A DNA stretch of 19,992 nt from an uncultured Ileibacterium sp. (lineage in GTDB: Bacteria > Bacillota > Clostridia > Peptostreptococcales > Anaerovoracaceae), in the NCBI GenBank assembly GCA_902488835.1, contig CABTXQ010000021.1, forward strand, positions 1 to 19,992. The letters run 5' to 3'. Below, in pieces: positions 7,085-14,222 of this stretch (position 1 is its first letter; each line of letters begins with the position of its first letter). A model generated the notes under the pieces. It did no database searches and had not been told where the DNA came from. It was given only the letters and a program-made list of their open reading frames with translations. The position numbers and the translations under genes were made by a program.

Positions 7085-8296
7085 ATGGTAATGTATAATG
7101 CATTTTTAGCACTAATAGTTGTTGCTATTGCATATGTAATAGGTGAATGGATTTCAGAAATTACTCATGCATGGGTACCTTCAATACTGGTAACATCTAT
7201 TATATTTCTTATTGGATATTGGACAGTATTTCCTAAGACAATTGCTGAAGATTCAGGATTGATTGATTTTGCAGGAAAAATTGCCGTATTTATGTTTATT
7301 ACTCATATAGGTACTGTAATAAGTCTGAAACAACTTATAGAGCAGTGGAGAACGGTTGTAATTTGTCTCGTTGGTTTACTTGGAATGGTTACACTTTGCT
7401 GGTTTATTTGTCCACTAGTTATGGATAAAACATTGATGATTGCAGGTCTTCCACCATTAACAGGAGGAGTTGTAGCGGCTCTTACAATGCAAGATGCAGC
7501 AAAAGCAGCAGGACTTGAAACAGCAGCGGTCTTTGCAGTTGCTATGTATTCAGTACAGGGGCTTGCAGGATATCCAATAACAGCGGTTTGTCTTCACAAG
7601 GAAGGTAAAAAGCTGCTTAAAGAGTGGAGGTCAGGAGAACTTAATCTTAGCCAGGAAGAAATAGATAAAATGAAGACTGTAGGGTTAACTGCAATTGCAG
7701 ATGACACCGATATAAAAAAGCTTTTACCACCTGTTCCGGAGAAGTATAATACGCCAGTATTTATTATTGCAAAAGTTGGGTTCAGTGTATGGATTTCAAC
7801 ACTTGTTGGACAAGCTATTCCACAGGTTCCTACAATCGTATGGTGCCTGATAATATCAGTAATTCTTACTAAGATAGGAATCCTGGATACAAGTTCACTT
7901 TCAAGAGCAAATACTTATACAATATTCATGTTTGCAGCTATGTTAAGTGTATTTGCCGGGCTAAAAAATTGTACACCGGGTATGCTTGCAACAATAATTG
8001 TTCCAATGATAGTAATGATAGTTATTGGTGTAATAGGTATGGGAATTGCAGCATTTATCATAGCAAAGATATTAAAGATGAGTTTCCCACTTGCTTTTGC
8101 CAACGGACTTACCGCCCTATACGGTTTTCCATGTGATGCAATAATAACGGAAAGCACCTGCAATGCATTGACAGAGGATGCGGATGAAAGAGGATATCTA
8201 ATGAGCAAAATGTTCCCTTCAATGGTTGTAGGAGGGTTTGTTACAGTAACAATCACGTCCGTATTGTTCGCAGGATATTTTGCAACTCTATTGTAA
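7085..8296 (+). CDS. polytopic membrane protein, probable transporter of unassigned substrate
   Basis: About 403 residues, mostly hydrophobic, with roughly ten membrane segments. A polar central loop lies around KEGKKLLKEWRSGELNLSQEEIDKMK to PPVPEKYNTP. Each half carries a Gly/Ala/Pro-rich helix break: PPLTGGVVAALTMQDAAKAAG with LAGYPITAVCL in the first half, and FANGLTALYGFPCDAIITES in the second. This two-half layout recalls secondary carriers such as the GltS/2HCT group, but I cannot assign the family firmly; a DUF3100-type protein is another possibility. GGAGG (7071-7075) abuts the ATG at 7076, so that codon is unlikely; ATG 7085 has 9-base spacing and is preferred. It forms an operon with the M20 hydrolase and probably imports its substrate or moves its product. 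The operon ends at the terminator 35 bases downstream. Confidence 0.7.
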   Translation: MVMYNAFLALIVVAIAYVIGEWISEITHAWVPSILVTSIIFLIGYWTVFPKTIAEDSGLIDFAGKIAVFMFITHIGTVISLKQLIEQWRTVVICLVGLLGMVTLCWFICPLVMDKTLMIAGLPPLTGGVVAALTMQDAAKAAGLETAAVFAVAMYSVQGLAGYPITAVCLHKEGKKLLKEWRSGELNLSQEEIDKMKTVGLTAIADDTDIKKLLPPVPEKYNTPVFIIAKVGFSVWISTLVGQAIPQVPTIVWCLIISVILTKIGILDTSSLSRANTYTIFMFAAMLSVFAGLKNCTPGMLATIIVPMIVMIVIGVIGMGIAAFIIAKILKMSFPLAFANGLTALYGFPCDAIITESTCNALTEDADERGYLMSKMFPSMVVGGFVTVTITSVLFAGYFATLL

Positions 8297-8330
8297 AAAA
8301 TTAAAACAGTACTATCTTCCATAAAATAAT

Positions 8331-8371
8331 AAAGAGAAATTCACCTAAAAGATGAATTTCTCTTTCGTTTT
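8331..8371. terminator. bidirectional rho-independent terminator
   Basis: A perfect 13-base stem, left arm 8331-8343 (AAAGAGAAATTCA) and right arm 8353-8365, closes a 9-base loop. On the plus strand it is followed by CGTTTTATCTT. On the minus strand it is followed by ATTATTTTAT. It separates the convergent transporter and pdxS genes and can serve both. Confidence 0.88.
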
Positions 8372-8396
8372 ATCTTAAATGTAAGATATTGTAAAC

Positions 8397-9272
8397 TTAG
8401 ATTCCACGCTCTTCCATTATAACCTGAATTTCCTCAGGATTGATTCCAACCATTGCCTCTCCAAGATCTTCAGAAAGCTCTGCAATAATCTTAGGATCAT
8501 TGTAATTCTCAACTGCCTTAACTATAGCATTTGCTCTCTTTACCGGATCACCTGATTTGAAGATTCCGGAACCTACAAACACGCCTTCAGCACCGAGCTG
8601 TACCATTAGAGCAGCATCTGCAGGAGTTGCAACTCCACCAGCTGAGAAATTAACTACAGGGAGCTTACCGTTGTCATGAACATATTTGAGAAGTTCATAA
8701 GGAACCTGCAAGTTCTTAGCTGCATCAAAGAGCTCGTCATCTCTTAATGTTGTAACCTTTCTCATCTGGGAATTGATCATACGCATGTGACGAACAGCCT
8801 GAACTACATCACCTGTTCCTGCCTCTCCCTTTGTTCTGATCATTGAAGCACCTTCAGCGATTCTTCTCAGAGCCTCTCCAAGGTCTCTTGCACCGCAAAC
8901 GAAAGGAGCCTTAAATGCATGCTTATCTATGTGGTGAACATCGTCCGCAGGTGAAAGAACTTCAGACTCATCAATATAGTCGATATTGATGGCTTCAAGT
9001 ATCTGCGCTTCAACGAAATGACCGATACGGCATTTAGCCATGACCGGAATGCTTACAGCGTCCTGAATTCCCTTTATCATCTTAGGATCACTCATTCTTG
9101 ATACACCACCTGCAACGCGGATATCAGCAGGTATGCGCTCAAGAGCCATAACAGCCTTTGCACCGGCAGCTTCTGCAATCTTAGCCTGTTCAGGGCTTGT
9201 AACATCCATGATAACTCCACCCATGAGGGTTTTAGCTAAATCTTTATCAAATACATGATTTTCTCTATTCAT
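8397..9272 (-). CDS. pdxS: pyridoxal 5'-phosphate synthase lyase subunit PdxS
   Basis: Synthase subunit of the ribose 5-phosphate (DXP-independent) vitamin B6 pathway. It joins ribose 5-phosphate, glyceraldehyde 3-phosphate and ammonia to make PLP. The 291 residues fit the family. The TIM-barrel landmarks are complete: Asp23 in GGVIMDVT, ALERIPADIR (43-52), the first catalytic Lys80 in VMAKCRIGH, the second Lys148 in MIRTKGEAGTG, and VVNFSAGGVATPADAALMMQ-like sequence with VFVGSGIFKS. I chose ATG 9272, which has AGGAGG about 9 bases upstream; an in-frame ATG at 9317 adds 15 non-family residues and has no ribosome-binding site. The usual partner pdxT (glutaminase, ammonia source) is not next to it. 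It is divergent from a MocR/PdxR-type regulator. Confidence 0.96.
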   Translation of the reverse strand: MNRENHVFDKDLAKTLMGGVIMDVTSPEQAKIAEAAGAKAVMALERIPADIRVAGGVSRMSDPKMIKGIQDAVSIPVMAKCRIGHFVEAQILEAINIDYIDESEVLSPADDVHHIDKHAFKAPFVCGARDLGEALRRIAEGASMIRTKGEAGTGDVVQAVRHMRMINSQMRKVTTLRDDELFDAAKNLQVPYELLKYVHDNGKLPVVNFSAGGVATPADAALMVQLGAEGVFVGSGIFKSGDPVKRANAIVKAVENYNDPKIIAELSEDLGEAMVGINPEEIQVIMEERGI

Positions 9273-9302
9273 TAAAAAATTCCTCCTATTATTAAAATAA
9301 TA

Positions 9303-9358
9303 TTTACAATTATCCAATGAAGATGATATATTCTAACTGAACATAAGAAAATAGCCAA
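9303..9358. promoter_or_regulatory. overlapping divergent promoters of pdxS and the MocR/PdxR-type regulator
   Basis: On the minus strand, for pdxS, the -35 is TTGGCT (complement of 9353-9358), the spacer 17 bases and the -10 TAGAAT (complement of 9330-9335). On the plus strand, for the regulator, the -35 is TTTACA (9303-9308), the spacer 18 bases and the -10 TATATT (9327-9332), with TGA in front as an extended -10. The two -10 boxes share bases 9330-9332, so the promoters should compete. A direct repeat AAAATAG at 9348-9354 and 9357-9363 overlaps the pdxS -35 and could be part of a regulator site. Confidence 0.6.
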
Positions 9359-9394
9359 AATAGTATATAAATAAATGCCAGATGGGAGGGCTAG

Positions 9395-10804
9395 ATGCTT
9401 ACATACAGTTTTGAGAATATAGATACCACCTTATATGAGCATATATATAAGTGCATTAAAGAAGATATAATCAATGGAAATATAAAAAGAGGAGAGCGAC
9501 TCCCATCTAAGAGGGCCTTTGCAAAAAATAATGGCGTAAGCAGGATAACAATCGAAAATGCCTACGATCAACTTATTAGCGAGGGATATATTTATTCAAT
9601 TCCAAGGAAGGGTTATTTCGTATCTGACTCTTTGACAGTGCATCCAAGGAGAGCTGCAAGGGAAAATCATGAGGAATTTATCATACCAGATAAATCAGAA
9701 TCATATGACATCGATTTTTCCGGTAATAATATGCAGGCATCAGGATTCCCATTTTCAGTATGGGCGAGACTTATGAGAGAAGTGCTTTCAGAAAAAAGAG
9801 AGCTACTAATGAAGCCTTCCCCAACAGGGGGAATTTCTGAACTTAGAGAGGCTATAGCAGGGCACTTAAGGTCATTCCGTGGAATGAATGTTTCTCCCAG
9901 TCAGATAATAATAGGTGCAGGAACAGAATATCTTTATGGACTCATAATACAGCTTCTTGGAAATGATAAGGTCTACTGTATAGAGAACCCGGGATACAAC
10001 AAAATTCCGATGATCTATAGCAAGCATGGCGTTAGTTATAAATATGCTGATATGGATGATAAGGGGATAATTCCTGAAGAAATTGAGCGAAACTCTGCAA
10101 AGATTGCACATATAAGCGCTGCACATCATTTTCCTACAGGAATTACCATGCCGGCATCAAGGCGTTATGAAGTAATAGCCTGGGCAAATGAGGAAGAGGG
10201 GAGATATATTATAGAAGACGATTATGACAGCGAGTTTCGTAACAGTGGTAAGCCAATCCCGCCGCTATTTGCAATGGATGAAAGCGACAGAACAATTTAT
10301 ATAAATACCTTTTCAAATTCGCTGGCTTCAACAATCAGAATAAGTTATATGGTTCTTCCAGTACATTTGATTAAAAAGTTCTATGATGAACTTTCATTTT
10401 ATTCGTGCACGGTTTCAATATTTGAACAGTATACACTTGCAAAATTCATAGAAAAAGGATTTTTTGAAAAACATATAAATAGAAGGAGAATCCATTATTC
10501 AAAGCAGCGGAGGAAAATCCTCTCTGCCATTTATGAAAGTTCGCTTTCAAATAAGTGCCGGATAATAGAGAATGATTCTGGGCTGCATTTCCTCATTAAA
10601 CTTGAAACAGATATAGAAGATGAAGAACTGGTTAGGCGTTTACATAAGGAAAACATAAACATAAAGGCACTTTCTGAATTTTATTCAAAAGAAAAAGAGG
10701 AAGACAAGCATATCTTCCTCATAAATTATTCAAATATAGATGAAACGAAACTCGAAAAAGGACTTGATGCCATCTATCGTGCTATGGACTTAGCCTCAAT
10801 ATAA
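9395..10804 (+). CDS. MocR/PdxR-type regulator (GntR winged helix plus aminotransferase-like domain) lacking the PLP lysine
   Basis: The 469 residues are typical for MocR regulators. The GntR winged helix spans about 14-76 (LPSKRAFAKNNGVSRITIEN, then GYIYSIPRKGYFV). A fold-type I aminotransferase-like domain follows: PSPTGGISELREAI (141-154), ENPGY (197-201), HHFPTG (244-249) and EDDYDSEFR (274-282). The cofactor lysine motif, usually TFSK-SL...LR-G, reads NTFSNSLASTIRISY: residue 308 is Asn (codon AAT, 10316-10318) where Lys should form the Schiff base. Arg315 is kept. Divergence from pdxS argues for a PdxR role, activating PLP synthesis when PLP is low, but PLP sensing must differ here. ATG 9395 has GGGAGGG 4 bases upstream. 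The last 31 bases overlap the convergent DUF1015 gene. Confidence 0.9.
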   Translation: MLTYSFENIDTTLYEHIYKCIKEDIINGNIKRGERLPSKRAFAKNNGVSRITIENAYDQLISEGYIYSIPRKGYFVSDSLTVHPRRAARENHEEFIIPDKSESYDIDFSGNNMQASGFPFSVWARLMREVLSEKRELLMKPSPTGGISELREAIAGHLRSFRGMNVSPSQIIIGAGTEYLYGLIIQLLGNDKVYCIENPGYNKIPMIYSKHGVSYKYADMDDKGIIPEEIERNSAKIAHISAAHHFPTGITMPASRRYEVIAWANEEEGRYIIEDDYDSEFRNSGKPIPPLFAMDESDRTIYINTFSNSLASTIRISYMVLPVHLIKKFYDELSFYSCTVSIFEQYTLAKFIEKGFFEKHINRRRIHYSKQRRKILSAIYESSLSNKCRIIENDSGLHFLIKLETDIEDEELVRRLHKENINIKALSEFYSKEKEEDKHIFLINYSNIDETKLEKGLDAIYRAMDLASI

Positions 10805-12081
10805 TAACGCTTTTCGTTTGCCTCACCCATTGAGAATGTCTTCCTTGGCAGTGAACCAAAGCCTGCTATTGCAGGGAAAAGGTCGAATTTATCCATTGCA
10901 GGTAGAAGGAAACCAATGTTCCCTTTTTCGCTGGCTAGAGAACGTGTTGAAGCTTCACCGTGAATGTAATCGATATCTGCAAGTTTAAGCTCTTTAACGA
11001 TTACATCAAGAGCATTCTGAAGGACTCCAACTTCAAGCTTATGAGAAGGCGATTCGATTACTATATAATTCTCAACACCTTCTATTATATAAGGGATGAC
11101 AAATGAATTGCCGGGAGCTTCATTCTTACTTTTAACTACATACGCCTTTCCATTTTCTTCATTTAAAAGCTTCAAAAGTTCTTTCATAATCATATCTGTA
11201 TTATTGTTATCCTTGGCAAATACAACCCTGTGAATTGCCTCAAACTGGATGCCGTCATCGTGAATATTTTCTATCTCGCACAATGCAAACCTTGCCGGAT
11301 GGTCCTTTTGCTCTTCTTTTGTAAGAGACTTCTTTAATTTCTCCCAATAAGCCTTAGCAGTTGCAAGGGAGTGGTTCCCGTCACCGACTGCATAAAGGAT
11401 TGCATTTTTATCGCCATATTTCTCAATTGCATTATCATATAGAGAAGATAGTGCATCCTGCATTTCTTCAAGGTATTTAGCCTCAATGAAAGAGCCATAA
11501 ATGCGACCACCATCTTTCATAAGTTCGAAATCATATATTTCGTCGCTTATAAGTGTTACAAGGGGATTGATAACCGTATTATTTGGATCATCAATCAATA
11601 ATATGATATGGGGAATTTCAATAGAAGCACCATCACGGACCTTGAGTCTTGGCGGTATGCGTTCAATTACAGTTCCTTCTGTAGCACGTATAAGAGAAGA
11701 TGAATCAGCTGAATAATCATATTTTTCTAAATCTACAGATACAACGAATCCGAGACGGCTTCTCCCTTCAGAAATTCGTTTTGTGAGAATAATACCTCTT
11801 GGAAATTTTCTAAGTGTGCCGTCCTCTATATATTTTTCCATTTTCGAATGTATTGATGAGATTCTCTCTTCTTCGTCGTCTTTACCGAGATATACTTCTG
11901 GAAGGATGAGCCTTAGAGTTGAAGGCGTTGTTCCTACAGTATCTTCTACATCTTTCCAGTAAGCTCTATCTGAGGTGAACTGATCGCAGGCAATTACCGC
12001 CCATTTAGCATAATCTGTTCCTTCGCTTGGAAGTAAAATTTCAGGGATATTTAATCCTAGAGTTTCAAAACTTTTTGACAT
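10774..12081 (-). CDS. DUF1015 family protein, function unknown
   Basis: The 435 residues match the usual DUF1015 length and it looks intact. Recognisable family blocks are KWAVIACDQFTSDRAYW (26-42), RATEGTVIERIPPRLKVRDGA (132-152), the strongly conserved AVGDGNHSLATAKAYWE (231-247), and CEIENIHDDGIQFEAIHRVVF. The GDGNHS motif looks like an active or binding site, but no reaction can be named from the sequence. It looks soluble: no signal peptide or membrane segment. DUF1015 genes are often near serine biosynthesis genes in clostridia, as I recall, but none is present here. It has its own good promoter and an AAGGAG ribosome-binding site. Its 3' end overlaps the tail of the MocR-type gene by 31 bases. 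Confidence 0.88.
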   Translation of the reverse strand: MSKSFETLGLNIPEILLPSEGTDYAKWAVIACDQFTSDRAYWKDVEDTVGTTPSTLRLILPEVYLGKDDEEERISSIHSKMEKYIEDGTLRKFPRGIILTKRISEGRSRLGFVVSVDLEKYDYSADSSSLIRATEGTVIERIPPRLKVRDGASIEIPHIILLIDDPNNTVINPLVTLISDEIYDFELMKDGGRIYGSFIEAKYLEEMQDALSSLYDNAIEKYGDKNAILYAVGDGNHSLATAKAYWEKLKKSLTKEEQKDHPARFALCEIENIHDDGIQFEAIHRVVFAKDNNNTDMIMKELLKLLNEENGKAYVVKSKNEAPGNSFVIPYIIEGVENYIVIESPSHKLEVGVLQNALDVIVKELKLADIDYIHGEASTRSLASEKGNIGFLLPAMDKFDLFPAIAGFGSLPRKTFSMGEANEKRYYIEAKSIAR

Positions 12082-12122
12082 CTTCTAAATCTCCTTAAAC
12101 TTAAATTGACGACCTTCAATAT

Positions 12123-12151
12123 ATTATCGTGGTTTTTGATGAAAAAATCAA
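12123..12151 (-). promoter_or_regulatory. putative promoter of the DUF1015 gene
   Basis: On the minus strand the -35 is TTGATT (complement of 12146-12151), the spacer 17 bases and the -10 GATAAT (complement of 12123-12128). The start codon is about 40 bases downstream, with AAGGAG just before it. Confidence 0.6.
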
Positions 12152-12167
12152 TATTTACCTATAACTC

Positions 12168-12198
12168 TTACAAGTTTTAACACATGAAATGTTATAAT
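12168..12198 (+). promoter_or_regulatory. putative promoter of uvrB-uvrA
   Basis: There is a perfect -10 TATAAT at 12193-12198. The best -35 is a weak TTACAA at 12168-12173 with a 19-base spacer. An inverted repeat TAACA (12178-12182) / TGTTA (12190-12194) overlaps the -10. uvrBA is often SOS-controlled, but this does not match the Gram-positive LexA box CGAAC-N4-GTTCG. Confidence 0.55.
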
Positions 12199-12238
12199 GT
12201 AAAAATATAATCGAAAACAGATTGATGGAGGAAGAATT

Positions 12239-14212
12239 TTGCCGAATTTTGAAGTACATTCAGATTTCAATATGACGGGAGATCAGCCGAATGCCGTTAG
12301 AATAATTTCAAAGAGCATTGAAGAGGGTAATAAACATCAGACCTTGATGGGCGTAACCGGTTCAGGTAAGACATTTACCATGGCGAAAATTATTGAGAAA
12401 GTTCAGAAGCCAACACTTGTAATTTCTCATAACAAGACACTTGCTGCCCAGCTCCACGGGGAATTCAAGGAATTTTTCCCGGATAATGCTGTTGAATACT
12501 TTGTATCATACTACGACTATTATCAACCGGAAGCCTATGTTCCTTCCACCGACACCTATATTGAAAAAGATGCCGATATCAATGATGAGATTGATAAACT
12601 GAGGCACAGTGCAACAGCTGCTCTTCTTGAAAGAAGAGATGTTATTGTGGTTGCAAGCGTTTCATGTATTTATGGAATAGGAAGCCCAAGTTCATATAGG
12701 AATCAGATTCTTTCTATAAGGGAAGGATCTGAGATGAAGAGGGATGAGATGCTTCGTAAGCTTGTAGACATGCAGTATGAGAGAAACGATACGGATTTTC
12801 ACAGAGGAACATTCAGAGTTAGAGGAGATATTCTTGACATATATCCTGCAGGAGGTGAAGAGGCTGTTAGGGTTGAAATGTTTGGAGATGAGATAGATTC
12901 CATAAAGGAGATGAATCCGCTGACTGGAGAAATTACAGGTATCAGAACGCATATATCTGTTTTTCCTGCATCCCATTATGTTACATCAAAAGAGGATATG
13001 GAGAAGGCAGAAATTACAATAAGAGAGGAGCTTGAAGAAAGACTGGCTTGGTTCAGAGATAATGGAAAGCTTCTTGAAGCAGAAAGGCTTGAGCAGAGAA
13101 CAAATTACGACCTTGAAATGATGAGGGAGGTTGGAACATGCAAGGGAATAGAAAACTATTCAAGGCACATCAACTTCCTCATGCCGGGAGAAAGGCCTTA
13201 TACCCTACTTGATTACTTCCCGGAGGATTTTCTCCTTATTATAGATGAGAGCCATGCGATGTTGCCACAACTCCGAGGCATGTATAATGGGGATAGGGCG
13301 AGAAAGAGTTCTCTCGTTGAATACGGTTTTAGACTGCCTTCAGCTCTAGATAATAGGCCACTCAAGTTCGAGGAATTTGAATCTCTTGTAAATCAGGCTC
13401 TATATGTAAGTGCAACTCCCGGTCAGTATGAGATTGATAAATCCTATGGTATAACTGCAGAGCAGCTCATAAGACCGACAGGACTACTTGATCCTGTAAT
13501 AGAGGTAAGGCCAATACATGGTCAGATCGACGACCTCATTGGAGAGATATATAAAACAACTGAAAAAAAAGAAAGAGTACTCATCACAACTCTTACAAAG
13601 AGGATGGCAGAGGATCTATCGAAATTTCTCAAAGATGACGGAATAAGGACAAGATATCTGCACTCGGAGATCGATACCTTCGAAAGACTTGAGATCATAA
13701 GGGATCTTAGACTAGGTAAATTTGATGTGCTTGTCGGGATCAATCTCCTTAGAGAGGGACTTGATCTACCGGAGGTTTCACTAGTGGTCATTCTTGATGC
13801 CGATAAAGAAGGATTCCTTAGGAATAACACCTCACTTATGCAGACGGTTGGAAGAGCTGCAAGAAATTCAAATGGAAGGGTAATCATGTATGCTGACTAC
13901 ATAAGTCGTGCCATGAGATATACGATAAATGAAAGCGAGAGAAGGCGTTCTGTTCAGGATGAGTATAATAAGGAAAATGGAATTATTCCAAAGACAATAA
14001 TAAAGCCGATAAGGTCAGTAATTGAGGCTACAAAACCATATAATGAGGATGATGAATATAAGAAAGCGTCTGAGATGACAAGTAGAGAAATAAAGGCTGC
14101 GATTAAAAAACTAGATAAGGAAATGAAGCAAGCTGCGAAGGATTTACAGTTCGAAAGAGCTGCAGAGCTTAGAGATATATTGTTTGAACTAAGGGCAAGT
14201 ATGAGAGCATAG
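12239..14212 (+). CDS. uvrB: excinuclease ABC subunit UvrB
   Basis: Damage-verifying helicase-like subunit of nucleotide excision repair, loaded by UvrA and then bound by UvrC. The 657 residues are the normal length. Landmarks are the N-terminal FEVHSDFNMTGDQPNAV, Walker A GVTGSGKT, the damage-probing beta-hairpin around YYDYYQPEAYVPSTDTYIEK, SVSCIYGIGSP, the DEAD-type box IIDESHAM, the late helicase motifs TTLTKRMAEDL, GINLLREGLDLPEVSLV and QTVGRAARN, and a C-terminal UVR domain (IKKLDKEMKQAAKDLQFERAAELRD) that contacts UvrC. The start is TTG at 12239: GGAGGAAG (12227-12234) lies just upstream and the N-terminus aligns with the family, whereas the next ATG would cut into a conserved block. 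It is followed by uvrA after 10 bases. No uvrC is in the window. Confidence 0.97.
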   Translation: MPNFEVHSDFNMTGDQPNAVRIISKSIEEGNKHQTLMGVTGSGKTFTMAKIIEKVQKPTLVISHNKTLAAQLHGEFKEFFPDNAVEYFVSYYDYYQPEAYVPSTDTYIEKDADINDEIDKLRHSATAALLERRDVIVVASVSCIYGIGSPSSYRNQILSIREGSEMKRDEMLRKLVDMQYERNDTDFHRGTFRVRGDILDIYPAGGEEAVRVEMFGDEIDSIKEMNPLTGEITGIRTHISVFPASHYVTSKEDMEKAEITIREELEERLAWFRDNGKLLEAERLEQRTNYDLEMMREVGTCKGIENYSRHINFLMPGERPYTLLDYFPEDFLLIIDESHAMLPQLRGMYNGDRARKSSLVEYGFRLPSALDNRPLKFEEFESLVNQALYVSATPGQYEIDKSYGITAEQLIRPTGLLDPVIEVRPIHGQIDDLIGEIYKTTEKKERVLITTLTKRMAEDLSKFLKDDGIRTRYLHSEIDTFERLEIIRDLRLGKFDVLVGINLLREGLDLPEVSLVVILDADKEGFLRNNTSLMQTVGRAARNSNGRVIMYADYISRAMRYTINESERRRSVQDEYNKENGIIPKTIIKPIRSVIEATKPYNEDDEYKKASEMTSREIKAAIKKLDKEMKQAAKDLQFERAAELRDILFELRASMRA

Positions 14213-14222
14213 GGCACAAAAT

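Noticed and set aside
9273..9317. N-terminal extension of PdxS by 15 residues
   Set aside because: The extension is unlike the family and has no ribosome-binding site; AGGAGG lies inside it, in front of the ATG at 9272.
12178..12198. LexA (SOS) operator at the uvrB promoter
   Set aside because: The dyad TAACA-N7-TGTTA does not match the Gram-positive LexA box CGAAC-N4-GTTCG, and no other such box is seen upstream of uvrB.
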